From: Trileptium ribeirensis
Taxonomy: Eukaryota > Nematoda > Enoplea > Enoplida > Thoracostomopsidae
DNA length: 64,000 nucleotides
Direction: 5' to 3'
NCBI GenBank assembly: GCA_030248225.1
Contig: JASANE010024780.1
Span: 46,324 to 110,323 of the forward strand
Part shown: in pieces, positions 1 to 12,129 of the stretch
How positions within the stretch are numbered: the stretch's first letter is position 1
Layout of the letters: each line of letters opens with the position of its first letter
The notes under the pieces: model-generated
Database searches by the model: none
What the model saw: the letters and a program-made list of their open reading frames with translations, nothing else
What the model was told of the DNA's origin: nothing
Translations under genes and position numbers: made by a program

Positions 1-457
1 GGACGAGTAGCAGTGACTTATGGAAACTAACTTAGAAAACATTGAACATTTTTTAATTTTTATATTTTATTTATATATAACATAAAAAAGATTTTATATT
101 TTTATACTGGAAAATTAAAAAATACTTAATTTGCACCAATCAATTGATCATTTAGAATCAAAAGAACCGCGAAACAAACACGTAACTAAATCCATAATCA
201 AAAATAGGTGCATCAAACGAAGGTAGTAGTTTCCGCTTATAAACGATAATTGTTTACGATTACGCCAGTTCGTTCGTTTATTGTTTACGTTGTTCATTAT
301 ACGAAAGGGTACTCAAACGCTTTTGCGTCAACGTATATAACTCAGAGAAATAAAAAATATTTGAATGGATTGAAATTGTATTACTGCGCATGTAGCATTT
401 TCACAGATTTTTTCGTCTTTTACATGCCAGTATCTTTTGTTTTATATTTGGTTTCAG

Positions 458-563
458 TACCGCAGCCAAATGCAACGGCTAAGTTCAAAGTTTGACAGTG
501 CTTCTCCTATGCGGTGTCCTTCATCAGCTACAGATTTACTAATTAAAGAAAACTTATGTTCAG
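458..563 (+). CDS. Gene 1, internal exon upstream of the TAZ1 finger
   Basis: The exon follows a TTTGGTTTCAG acceptor and ends at a CAG|GTATGC donor. Only one frame is open. It starts in phase 0, reads YRSQMQRLSSKFDSASPMRC near its start and ends in phase 1 with one G. That G joins the two bases GA at 2631 to give Gly, so the phases agree. The peptide is polar and Ser-rich and matches no domain I know. Bases 1-457 before it look like intron; the initiator exon must lie further left. Confidence is moderate because the support is splice sites and phase, not a domain. Confidence 0.55.
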
Positions 564-2630
564 GTATGCTAAACTAATACAATATATCAAAATATTGTAA
601 TATTAATACATTATGCGTATTTTATTATAATTGTGTTGGCTATCAATTACCTAAATTTATTAATTTCACCGACGCTTTGTGATTTGCTTTATTTACTAAT
701 CAATTTTTCGTTGTTACGACGACGACCACAAATCGTGTTACTCGTTTTTAGCTTTCATAAGAGCCTTCAAATGCAAATGTCCTAAAATATTACTGCTTAA
801 GTAATTCAGTTTTTACGTTAGAGAATGATTTATTGCACAGGTGTGTTTAGATTTGTACGTATAATTTATAATATTATTGTAATAGTCTCTTTTCAAAAAT
901 CCATCCCTGTTCGGTTATTATGCCCCACATTTTTAAATTTTCTATTCGAATGTGTAATATCGTGTGCTCGGCAGTCGTCCCAGAATTATTACTAGCATAG
1001 CGCAAGCGAAGGACAAACGGTGCGCGCGTGATTTCATCTATAGTTGTCATTATTTGTAATCATGTCAGTCGTGTTTTGGTTTTGATGTGTAAACCACTCT
1101 AAAACTTGTGGCGCTATAATTCTGGCCTGATAGTAGTTAATGGTCACCGAGTATTAATTCTGCGCGTTACAAAACCTCTATCTTATGTGAAAGCGTAGAA
1201 AACAACACCAAATAAGAGACTTCTTTCGGTAATTGGGGTTCGCTAACAGTCGACCTATTACCCCTCGAGAACCCTGAAAAGATATTGTATAGTCATATTG
1301 GCTTCTAGATTAGCTAAAGGGCACATCGTTATCGGTTTTGTTTTTTAAACAAGAAATCATCCATCGAAGATGAATTATGAGCGAAGCCCACACACAAAAA
1401 ATTGAAATTATCACGATCTTTCTCACTAGCCCTTTTAAGGGCAACTCCGCTTACTTCGTTAGCTCCATTTCAGTTATTCTCCGACAACTTTTAATTAAAA
1501 CGAATTTGTATTGCACTACTAAATCGCATCCGCGAGGGAAACAAGGAGTTTGACTAGCTTTGCTTCGTTATTCTGATATTTAAATTTTTTGCGGTATTAT
1601 TTGAAATTGTCGTAAATAATCTTAAACGGCTGCTGAGATTGCGTAGCAGTAAAGTAGCTATTCATGAGTGGTCTCCATTTTTCGATCTGGCGTCTCTTAT
1701 AAGAGCTTTAACCTAATATGTTGAGGGACATCAGTTGACTAAATTCAAAAGCTATTGATTCTGTTGCAAAGACTTAAAGGGGACGCAGACCGACAGAATG
1801 AAAATTTTTGCACAATCTTGACTCTGGTTACTACGTTAGAGCCGTTTTTATTGTTCGACAATGACTAGAAACTGACACTTTTTTCTGTTGTAATCGTTTC
1901 CTATTGTATCGATTTTAATAACTTAATATTCTTTCCAATATATCTTGGCTAGTTTTTTGCTCGAAATACATAATTATTTGCAAGTAGAATATAGCGCCTT
2001 TTTAGTATAATATGGGAGTTGCCTATTATTTCGACGATTAGTAACAAGTTGGCCTAAAATTCATTATGTCTGCGGAACTGTAATCATTGGTCTGTTCCAC
2101 CATTTTACTTGGACAGCAACCATGTTTTTTGTGTTTGTATTCTAAAGTTCATCCTAAATGTTTTTTTATTTGCAACCGACACTGACACATATAGCTAACT
2201 ATATTATTGAATATTTCCGTTCTGCAATATTTAGCTTATGAACAATATAATTTCGAAGCACTGTGATCCGTATTTATGCGATGTGCGCTTTTTATACATT
2301 CTGAAATGTTTTATATATTATTACAGTTTATTCATGATATCGAAAGGCGCTTGTGATAAATGATTTCGCCAACAATACAGTCTTAGGCGAGAATTAAAAA
2401 CAATTCTTTCGCCATAGATTTCGAATAACTTGTAGTTTTATTTAAATTAGCGTCCTAAGCTTGTGTTAATATTCACTTTTATTTCTGAGTTTCCCTGTAG
2501 AATGCCCTATTAATTTCTTTTGCTAATTCTAGATTTACAACAGTCGACTTTGTACAAAGACTCACCTTTCTAGCAAGCTAGTTCTGCATCTCAAAAGTGT
2601 CTATTAAGTATTGATATTGTCGTTGTTTAG
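564..2630 (+). other. Intron of gene 1 (2.1 kb)
   Basis: AT-rich sequence with no coding signal that I recognise. Its one datable feature is a fragment of the R1 repeat family at about 1303-1482. Confidence 0.6.
1303..1482 (+). repeat. R1 repeat, 3' end fragment
   Basis: The stretch starts CTAAAGGGCACATCGTTATC and ends in ACTTCGTTAGCTCCATTTC. It matches, with divergence, the 3' ends of the longer R1 copies at 5850-5960 and 7915-8062, including the bases around CATCGAAGATGAATTATGAG. Only the 3' end is present. Confidence 0.5.
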
Positions 2631-3068
2631 GAAGGAAAAATTCGCTTTCCAATTACACCGGCACCGACAACGCAGCTGGCACGTTAACTGAAGTATCGTC
2701 AGCTAATTACGATGATGGATTCATGCAGTCGTGCGAAGTTAAGAGCATTGCTGCTGACTTAAAAAGCCAGGACGAGAATCTTCAGCCGGTGGTATCGCAA
2801 ACAGTACCTGGCTCGCCGTTGTCGTGTTGCTCGAGGACTACTGATATTTCTGAGAAGCGTTTCTCAATACAACGGCAGCTGGCTGCGTTGCTTCATGCAG
2901 AAAAGTGTAACGTTTCACTTGTGAATAGTGAACTTGAAGCATCGGAAACGCCCCAAGTCGGGAGTGACGATATTTCGCAGGATAAAATATGCAAAATACG
3001 TGGATGTGAACGAGCGAAGGGTGTGATCAGTCATGCAAAGTATTGTACAAAAGGCCTAGATTGCCAGT
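2631..3068 (+). CDS. Gene 1 exon: linker plus first two zinc clusters of a TAZ1 domain
   Basis: The acceptor is TTGTTTAG|GA and the donor is CCAGT|GTAAGT. The first half is a polar linker. From about 2855 the sequence follows TAZ1 of CBP/p300 closely: EKRFSIQRQLAALLHAEKC, then a C-x4-C, then H-x3-C and C-x5-C. The ligand of cluster 1 begins with His at 2894 and Cys at 2906. The last complete residues are Cys-Gln, exactly where CBP continues to the next ligand, so the domain is cut by an intron and its remainder must be in a later exon; it is found at 8522. The insert between the first ligand pair and the C-x4-C pair is longer than in CBP. TAZ domains are zinc-stabilised helical folds that bind peptides of transcription factors. 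Confidence 0.85.
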
Positions 3069-3256
3069 GTAAGTTTTACGCATACCAAAAAATTAAATGT
3101 AAATTTCATTTTATAGTGTTTTTGCTAATTATGTTTTCAGCAGGATACTGGCATTACTAATAGCTGAGTTTTAATCTGACAAGGCATCCTAAATCGCTGT
3201 TAAAATGCCTCCCGCAGTACTAATCCCTGGTACGCCGATCAAATAAATTTACTATA

Positions 3257-4547
3257 GCTAGTAACTTGCAAGCGAGCGTGAAACGGAGTGAGCGTGGTTC
3301 TATGAAGCGGTAATTTGGTGTAATAACTTGTAACAGGCTTTTTGTTTAATGGATTTACTAACGTCTATAAAACTGAACCCATTGGAAACTGTAAAGCCTC
3401 CTGGGCCCCGAACCTATAAAAAATTGAAATCGTGAAAAGTATTCGTGCTGGTCCATAGCTAACCAAACCATGCTATCCAACGTACGGACAGTTCTTGATG
3501 CCTGTACTCAGTGTAACCATACAACTGATGACAAACTCTATTCCATCGGCAATTGGGTTCAATAACCTCAAAGCCATTGAAAAATCTGAAAAAGCATGAG
3601 TGCTGGCCTGTAGATAATCAAACCATCGTATTCAGCGTACTTAAAAACATATATAGACCATTCTTGATGCCCTACAAGCAATAAATAACCAAACAAACGA
3701 AAACTCGCTATATTTTGGAAACCGGGATCGTAGGTCGTAAAACCATTGAAACAATATAAAAGGCATGATGTAGTCTAGTTGGACTCTATACAGCAAAATG
3801 GTTGTATTCAGCCTGCTGAATAACGTGACGGACAATCGTTGTAAGGTATAAACACGCAACAGCATGCCGGAATTTGAAAATCGTTATTTCTGGCAAAAGC
3901 AGATTTTTTCAATTTCGGAATAGCGAAAATTGCGCTAATCTGTTTTTTTAATGTGTAACAGTGTACAAAAAAGCGTAAATGTTTCTATATTTTCAGAACG
4001 TATAAGTTATGCGGATTCTTGAAAGACAAACTGTTTGTGCTGCTATTAATGCATATAGTCATTGTGGCAGATGCTGTTGTGCATTATGAATCATGTCGAA
4101 TATTTTGCAGAAAATATCCGGCTCATAGCTGCTGAGTTGTCCGGACTTAGAATAAAAGGTGTAAATTACTCTAAGCTTGGTTAAAACAATACGAAACGGG
4201 TCCTAAAAACGCGTAAATTACGCAAAAAAATGCGAAAAATATCATGGGCAAAAGGGTCATAGACGTTTCGACAAAGGGTGGATACTGGTTTGTTTATATA
4301 CTATTTATTACTTATTCGACCATAAATATATAATATTATGTAATCTTGGTCTGATATATATGCTAGAGAGTTCAAATTAGTGCTATAGATGCACACATAT
4401 TCATACCAAAAATATTTTTAATGGGTCGACGGACCATATTCGGGCCCACAGCAGCCCAGCCAGTGGTCTCACAAAAAGTCATGGTCAACAAAGTTGTAGA
4501 TCTCGATTATATGATTTCAATATTCGGTGCGAAACATATGTCGCGAG
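3257..4547 (+). repeat. R1 repeat copy A, left part (split by hAT MITE)
   Basis: The copy starts TAGTAACTTGCAAGCGAG followed by GTGAAACGGAGTGAGCGTGG, the same start as copy B at 6601. It contains related internal units, each with ‘AACCAAACCAT..TATTCAGCGTAC’ and ‘TTCTTGATGCC’. Near 4420 it has a GGGCCCACAGC segment also present in copy B at 7278. The copy is broken at 4548 by a hAT-type insertion and resumes at 5687. It lies wholly in the intron between the two TAZ1 exons. No transposase frame is visible. Confidence 0.7.
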
Positions 4548-5678
4548 CAGGGAATAACCGGAACCGGAACCGTCCATTTAAACCGGATCCGGAACCGGAA
4601 CCTGGTCTTCGAAATTTAGATATAGTAAAACAGATGATGGAAGAAATGAAGGTATAGTGGATTTAAAATGCATTAAAAATAACTTTTACATTAAACTTAA
4701 TGTTTTGCGATGGTATTATTGCCTTTCTGAAACTTTAAAGAGACTGAGGAAGCTAATAATGTTTATTTATCGATCAAATATGGGATCGATTTTTGGACAC
4801 CCAGAGCAAAAATGCCTTCCACTATAAACCATTGCGTATGCTGCGTCAAATCGAATGTGCTTACAAAGCTTGGAGCGTAGAATACATACTTTCGCTCTGT
4901 CTCCAGTCGCCTCCCTTTACTACACATACGTTTGTTGCATGTTCTTCTGTAGGAAACTTAAAATCATTGGTTTATATGATTCTAAGAGAAAATAATAGAT
5001 AGAAGGTAATTTTCTGATCAGTGGTGAGAGACACTGTTTAAGCTAGCGTTAGACAAACAGTGCCCGTCAGTTAGATCATAATGATAATAACTTTCTAATC
5101 AGAATCCTATAAATGAGACACACTGTGATGCTGCTCGCACAGTGTCAATAAATACACTTCATTGCGAAGAAAGCTGTTTCTAGCTGCGTTGCAGATAACG
5201 TTAGTTTACTTCAATTTAGCCTGATTTACAAAGTTTACAAGCGCACTGGCTGGCGCTTGACGCAACTAATGTTAGCCAAGCATACGATAAGTACTTCTGC
5301 TTAAGCCACTACTCTGCTACCCAGTTGGATCGGTTTCATTCGAACGTAACCCGGAGACTTCTAAATGTGTAAAATAGCTGCTTTTGATTTGTTAAAAAAC
5401 TCCTGCAGGTTATGACAAATTCCTACTGAAATTATGTGCACTACTTACGTTTCTGACAGTAAATTGCTTAGTTAATTTTTCTTTTGCTTGGTTGTATTGG
5501 AGCTTGATCATTGTATAATATATATTACATATGTTTGGATTACAGGATAAAGCAAAAAACGTGGAAAATTTCAAACAAAATTTTTAAACCGGAATTCCGG
5601 TTCCGGTATGGTTTTTGCCCTGTGCCGGGACCGCAATCGGAACACGATTTTCGCCGGAACCGGAATGGTTACTCCCTG
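4548..5678. mobile_element. hAT-type MITE (1131 bp) inside R1 copy A
   Basis: The ends are CAGGGAATAACC and GGTTACTCCCTG, 12-bp inverted repeats with one mismatch and the CAGGG/CCCTG form typical of hAT elements. An identical 8-bp sequence, GTCGCGAG, flanks it at 4540-4547 and 5679-5686, the target duplication length of hAT transposition. Next to both ends are GGAACCGGAACC-rich subterminal repeats. No transposase ORF is present, so it is non-autonomous. Confidence 0.9.
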
Positions 5679-5686
5679 GTCGCGAG

Positions 5687-5962
5687 ATATGGGCTGCCAA
5701 ATACTGGTACCCGTATGGCAAAGAAGTGGTCTGGTTATTTGATGGGACGCCTAAGTGCTGCGAAAGACTGGTACCCATGTGGAAAGGACCTTGAAAAACC
5801 CTGTTTTTTGGTCGTTTTGCCCCCGAATATGGGGTCTGAGCTGTTCGGATTCAACTAAAGGGCGTATCCTCATCACTTTTGCTTTGGAATAAAAAATTTA
5901 TCGAAATCCATCAACTCGAAGATGACTTATGTGTGACAGAACCCGGCAAAAAATTTTCAAGA
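5687..5962 (+). repeat. R1 repeat copy A, right part
   Basis: After the 8-bp target duplication the R1 sequence resumes (CGAGATATGGGCTGCCAAATACTGG, compare 7381-7405 in copy B) and runs to the 3' region AACTAAAGGGCGTATCCTC. The extreme 3' end found in copy B is not clear here. Confidence 0.6.
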
Positions 5963-6600
5963 ATGTTTACATAAGTAGTATCTGTTTACATTCACTGCCA
6001 GAATCGACTTCTAATTTTCTTCGATGTTCGCTCGAGAATTATTCGAATATGAACATTTGCTGGGACAGTATTCGATAGTAGGTTCCTGCTAATGTAATAG
6101 AAGTATAAATAAAAAATAAGAAACCATTAATGGACTCCTAAAAACTCGGTTCGGAGCTAGCATTAACATTATACATAAACAGGCGAAATGTTTACTTCAG
6201 CGGCGTCTTTATATTGTATTTCCTATTATTTGGAAGCACAGAATATAGAAAGTACATAGGCAACCATCGACAATCCTATTTTGTGGCGTGGAATAATTGC
6301 TGCTAATTGATGCTAAAATGCATCATTTCTAGTCTACTGCAGCGTACAACTAAGATAACGACGCATTGAAAACGTCAAATAACTCGCGTAAACTGTAAGC
6401 CTATCGATAACTTGATGTAAATAAGAACTCACTTGGTTAAAGTTTCACTTGTTGGGTGCATTTTTAAAAATGTTTTATATTTTTATAGCTTTAAAATAAT
6501 GACCGCTCTGTTAAAAATATTGAATTTTCTGTATGAGAGAGTTTTTTCGTGATATGAGATATTCGTTTACTTGAAAAAACACAATTGTGTAAAAAGCCTG

Positions 6601-8062
6601 CTAGTAACTCGCAAGCGAGGGTGAAACGGAGCGAGCGTGGTTTCATCGTGGTGATTTTGTGAAATCACCTTGTACGGGCTTTATGTTTGATGTATATTCT
6701 ACACTACTACATATACCCGTGAAACCACTGAAAAAGCTAAATCCTGGTCGACCCTACTCATCGAAAAGAACTCAAAATGCACGAAATATTCGTGCTAGTC
6801 TCTAGATAACCAAACCATCCTATTCAGCGTACCGTAGAACTTATGCATAGAACATTCTTCGTACCCTTTACGCAATACATAAACAAGATACTGAAAGCAA
6901 ACTACATTCTGGCAATCGGGTTTAGTGATCCCAAACCCATTGAAAATATCTGAATAGGTATGAAATATTCGTGCTGGACTCTAGATAACCAAATCGTATT
7001 CGTACCGAAAAACCTATATATTGATCACTCTTTATACCCTGTAAGCAATAAATAACCAACAAAATGATAACTCACTACTTTTTGGAAATCGGGTTTGTAG
7101 AAACTAAAATCCTTTAAACCCCGTGGAAACATGTAATAGTCAAGTTCGACTCGATCTAACAAAACCGTCATATTCAGCGTGCTTGATAATTTAACAGACA
7201 CTTGTAAGGTAAAACATGCAACAACATGCTGAAGTTTGAAAATCGCTATTTCTGGCAATGGGATGACGAGCCATATTTGGGCCCACAGCGGCACACGCAT
7301 TGGTGTCACAAAACAGTCATAGTCAGTTGAGTTGCATGTATCGATGAGCTGATTCTGTTTTTCGATGTGAAGGTTTTGTCGCGAGATGTGCGGTGCGAAA
7401 TACTGGTACCTGTATGGAGAATTTTGGCAAAGAACCCTTAAAACCATGCTTTTTTGCCATATTGACCCCAAAGATGGAGTCGCAGCCTAGGTTTTTTTGG
7501 TCTGCAGGTGGCTGTAGCCAAATATTTTTACGTGGGCCCAAAAAAATTTTGCTGGGCCCAGGTCAGTTTTGGCTTCGGAGACCTAGTGTCTGCTAATAAA
7601 TTCTATTACAAAGTGCAGGATTTCAGACGTTAGTGCTTTCATGTGCATATAGTTGCTTACTGCTGGTTTCATGGATGGCTTTGGTGGAACTGCACAAACC
7701 AGAGATGCTCTGCACCTGACAAAAGCGTACATGAAATATGGGCCAATCTTTTGCAGTTGGAGGTGGTGTAAATTTTGTCTGGCTATGAAATTACGTTTCT
7801 TTATTGTGTAAAAATTCATGAAATTATCGAGCCAAAAATGTAAGTCCGGACCCAGTGTTTAAGGTCTGGACCCAGGTCCGTTTAAAAGAACCGTGGTGCA
7901 GTTCGCGTTCAACTAAAGGACATAATACTCATCACATTTTGTGTCTAATATCGAAATCAACCCACCATGAGTTATGAATGAGGGAAGCAGACAAAAATTA
8001 AATTTTCACGACGTTTCGCGCCTCAGTAGAAATTCCTATCGGTTCGCTCGCTCCGTTTCAAT
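6601..8062 (+). repeat. R1 repeat copy B, most complete (1.46 kb)
   Basis: The left end is CTAGTAACTCGCAAGCGAGG followed by TGAAACGGAGCGAGCG; the right end is CGCTCGCTCCGTTTCA. The two ends are therefore inverted copies of each other (16 bases). Inside are several related units with AACCAAACCATCCTATTCAG. The long minus-strand frame over 7025-7471 has no recognisable protein and coincides with these units. The structure suggests a non-autonomous DNA element, but I could not identify a target duplication or a superfamily. Confidence 0.65.
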
Positions 8063-8521
8063 ATGATTAGAAATCTGTTGTTTCTTGGTTTATGTCGAAA
8101 AGCTGTTTCTTCGTGATAAATTTTGCCACAACAGTAATGATTTAGCATTCTATGCAGCTAATCACGCAATATGCTGTAAAAAGGTATGTGCAGCGGAAAA
8201 CGTTTATGTTTTGAGTACTGACGTTTCAATGATATTTATGGAATTTGGAATATATAATAAACCGAAAATTTGGATAGTGTCATACTTGTACTACAGTCTT
8301 CGCTTGAAATTTTAGTGCTGTTCGTTCGATATGTTCCAAAGTTCCTTGTTCTAAAAGTTTTCATATTTTAGTTGACATTTCGATGGAAACTTATTTATGT
8401 GTATTGAAAGTTCAGTCTGTTCGCTAATATGTCAATGCTTGTTCGAATTCTGTTTAGTTTTCGTTCGGACTCAATTTTAGCGAGCACTCTTCGCAGTAAC
8501 AGTAATAGTGCATAATTTCAG

Positions 8522-8617
8522 ACACTGATTGTATATCATCAAAGCAAATACTGAAACATTGGAAAAATTGCATTAAACCGTACTGCAATGTTTGTATTGT
8601 TTTCAAGTCGACATCAC
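8522..8617 (+). CDS. Gene 1 small exon: third zinc cluster of the TAZ1 domain
   Basis: The acceptor is ATAATTTCAG|AC and the donor is ATCAC|GTAAGT. With the single T left by the previous exon the first codon is TAC. The 32 codons read C-x8-H-x3-C-x4-C-x2-C, with ligands at 8530 (Cys), 8557 (His), 8569, 8584 and 8593 (Cys). The core SSKQILKHWKNC is almost the CBP/p300 sequence at the same place, and the spacing is exactly that of TAZ1. The exon lies 5.4 kb beyond the one it completes, past two R1 repeats, and is too short to stand out as an ORF. It ends in phase 1, which fits the exon at 12130. Confidence 0.9.
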
Positions 8618-11600
8618 GTAAGTGTTTATTCTGTATTGTTTTATTGTCCTGATTGGCTCCTGAGCTATATATTGCTTTATTTAATGTGAATGGGACATAC
8701 GAAAATAGCAATTAAATTAAATATTTTTTTATAAAATAACTAGCAATATTATAAGTTTTATTTAGCTTTGGACCTGCTAGTAACAACACTGTGTTATAAT
8801 ATTATTGCCAAGGAATTACACACGTAAGTACATTTCGTGAAGAGTCTATCTTGGTGAACACTCGAAGAAGAGTGTGACCCTAGTGTTACACTACAATATA
8901 CGTTGTGGAATGACGCGGTCGATTTTTGCGTGATTTGTCTTTCTATTAGTGAGGTGGGAACAAATTTACCTCTTTCGTCATGTCTCCCAACTTTCGTCTT
9001 TTTTTGCAAGTTTTATTCTATCACCCCTAGTGAAGGCCGGACAAAAGATTGAAAATAGTGGAACTTGCTCGCTTTAAAAGTAGAACAAATGACGTAAAAA
9101 TCGGCTGCGTCATCCCACTGCACATATTACGTATTTGGATAGCATAAGTGTCGCAATCGTCTTGTTGGAGTTTTGATTTCATACAACCGGAAATTTTTTT
9201 TTTAATTTTTAGCAAAATTTTTAAACAGAAAGTTTTTGGGAACGGCTTTTGTCCAGGCTCTTTTAAGAAATAATTACTGTCGTTGTTTACATTCCGTGAA
9301 AATTGATGCAAATCAGAATTATTACTGTGTGTTGCTGAATTCAAGGGGAGCTTAATTTAGCTATGACCAATATAGCCCGAAAGACGACATCGCCACCATG
9401 GTAACAATGTCGACTGTAATTGTTTCCATATTTTCATTTAATGCTAATTGGCTAAGCCACATTATTTTTTGATAGAACATGAAAACAGGGAAGGACCTTT
9501 GTGGGTACATTCGGGGTAATGCAATACATACAGTCGATCTCTGGAAATGATCGCTGTTTTTTGAAAACTCGTTCAATGTTCGTTGTTCAGTGTCAAAATT
9601 TTGCAATCGGCCATGAATTGCGTTCGAACTTCATATTATAAAGTTGCGCTACTTATGTACTGACTATGAAGAAACGGAAAAATGCAACCAGCAAACGTAA
9701 GTATTGTTTTCTGGTTTTCCCAAACTGCCTCGAAAGTGCCTGAGGAAATCGAATTGGGCGCGATAAATTCGTTGTCTTTGATGTCAAATTGGAGACAACA
9801 GTTGAATTGTGGGTTTCAAAAAACACGGAAATTTTATGAACAACTGATACACAGCATTTATTTTTATTAACCGCCACGCCCCAAATTCAACATTGAGAGG
9901 TCAGTTGATACCAACTTTGATCGCGATGATTGATGCATTGAGACTTATTCTATAGGGTCTGAAAGAGTAAGCAACCACGGCAAATACAGTTACAACTATC
10001 GCAAGCATATGTGGAGTAAATAGTAAATGTTTGAAAGAAGCTAATGAACGTGCTTCAACAACAAATGGAGGGAGACTGTTCCAAAAGTTAACTGCCTGGT
10101 GACTGAAATAATGCAAGCGTTTCATTGTTTTTTTATCTGGCTGTTTTAGCTTATAGCAATGACCTCTTGTTTTTGGATTTTCCGGCAAAATAGATTTTCA
10201 ACGAGCAGATTGGTCATCTTAGTTACAATTTGATACATAATATCATATCCGACCTGCAAATGTCGAGTTTCGAGCGTCTACAACTGGAGGAAGCGAAGAC
10301 TGTCTTCGTATTCCAAGTGCCTGAAAAATATTAAAAATTTGTGCTATATAGCGAAACCTGACTGCGATTTTTTTGCCATGCAAGAAAAATTTGGGTTTTT
10401 TAGCGCTACAAGGAATAATGCGCATAGTATTGACTCACATAGAAATTAGCCTAACCTTTGGTTGCACAGAAAGGTAGTTGATGGGCAGTTGAGCTAGGTG
10501 GAAACAAAAAATACCTGGCGGGGGAGTGAACTGGCGGACGTTGAAATACATATCTGTATGGGAAAGCATGTTTTTTTATACTTTTGTGTAAAACAGCATT
10601 ATAAACTTAACATAGCATGAGTAAATATAAGTCACACTATTTCGCAAGAACGTGTTAGCTGTACCAAAAGTGATCAAGATCTTTTTCAATAGCTTGCAAG
10701 ATCCATACTTTTTTCGCAGTATTGTTGTGGCTTTTCCTGTGGAATGGAAAGAAGGAGCAATATCATCGAGCTCCCACTAGGATGTTGCCTTTTCTCACAA
10801 GTAAATTTAGGTTACACCATGCCGCTCCAAGGTATTTTGAGGTGACATAGACATAGTCGTCCTAACAAAAAATGGTCACAAGAAAACTTGGTATTAATGC
10901 TTTTTGCTTCAGTTATCATTCATGATAAATTCCTGACTACAACGAGTGAGCATTTTCAGTAAATATTCAACAAAAGCAACGATAATATTTTAAATTCTCT
11001 AAAAACCATCTCATGTAACCTGGTGTGTTACGTTTTTCCCCTACCATCCTGGGGGTAGGAGGAATCTCCCATGTGTTTCAGTTTCCTCGCAGGTTGAAAC
11101 TGGCGACCCTATGTATTACTTTGGTGCTGTAGAGATGCGAGTTGTTCTAAAATAATGTTTCATGTTTCGACTGTCCGACCTTGCCGTGAAATTTGTTCTT
11201 TCGAAAATTTTGCAGAGACTGTAAACATTTGCATCTTTTCATAATATTGCCTTTGGCAGTGAGTAATATGGAGGCCCAAATACGGTGTCCCCGAGATATT
11301 GCTTATTCAAATGTTATCTAATGGCCCAAGCCATATGTTTCGGAGTTTTTTCTATATAATCCTTGTAGGCTTTACAACAGAAAACTGTAGCACATAACTG
11401 AGCGAAGCGAAGCATTTTTGTTTTCGTCAGAGGGGTAAAATCGGCAGCGTCTGTTTTTGTCCGTCCGTCAAACTCCTCAATAACTACGGATCCGATTTAA
11501 ATTTTTGGCTAAAATTGGTATATAAATATATAATCGGTCTAATGTCCTTTAGGTGCAAGAAATATAGTTTTGTCAAGATTTCTAGTTAAGTTACTAATTA

Positions 11601-12129
11601 ACTCGTAGTCATTACAAGTAAACGTGACAAATCATAAAAAGTGAGCCTAGCAATAGGCAAAGTATTGTATATCTTTATGTATACATTTATTTCAACTCAA
11701 TATTCATTTAAATTGTAATAAGTATCACCTTATATACTAGAACTAATTAGCATGTTTTTAACATCCTCGAATAGTAATAAACACCAGATTCGTAATCAAC
11801 ACGAATGATGTATACGCACCAAAATAACAGCTTTACACTAATTATTCATTGAAAAATAAGCAATTATTATTTGAAAATGCTAAAAATAGGCTAACACTCT
11901 TAACTAAAAGAAATTTTGGCAAAAACTATATGTCTTGCACTTGAAAGATATTAGGCTTTTCGAACAAAAAATTAATTGGCACAGTAGTTACTGAGGATAT
12001 CCACGATTTTACTCCCCTTTCCTCTCTCTAGAGAAAAAACGCTTCTCTCCGCTAAATAAAAGAGTCATTTTGGCTGTAGGACCTTGCGACAATGTCTTGT
12101 ATTATAAAATAAATTGTTTTCCGTTGTAG
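8618..12129 (+). other. Intron of gene 1 (3.5 kb)
   Basis: AT-rich intron. It contains the reverse-strand CR1-like LINE tail at about 9988-10200. At 11380-11520 a stretch with GAGCGAAGCGAAGC and GTCCGTCCGTCAAACTCC looks like a further degenerate dispersed repeat. No additional exon with compatible phase was found, although one could be missed. Confidence 0.5.
9988..10200 (-). pseudogene. CR1/L2-like LINE, C-terminal fragment of ORF2
   Basis: On the minus strand the frame encodes TRGHCYKLKQPDKK, then HYFSHQAVNFWNSLPPFVVE, then SLASFKHLL. The pattern R-G-H…F-x5-(V/A)-N-x-W-N-x-L-P-x2-V-V-x-A-x-S-x3-F-K is the conserved C-terminal tail of reverse transcriptase ORFs in CR1/L2/Rex-type LINEs. Further similarity may continue upstream in shifted frames to about 10430. 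No polymerase core is present, so this is a truncated dead copy, typical of 5'-truncated LINE insertions. Confidence 0.75.

Noticed and set aside
3068..4090. TAZ1 completion at 4014 or 4075 after TTTTCAG or GTGGCAG
   Set aside because: The required phase hits a stop or lacks the C-x8-H-x3-C spacing; the exon at 8522 fits fully.
7025..7471. Minus-strand 148-residue protein in R1 copy B
   Set aside because: It coincides with the internal repeat units, and the same DNA in other copies is broken. No domain.
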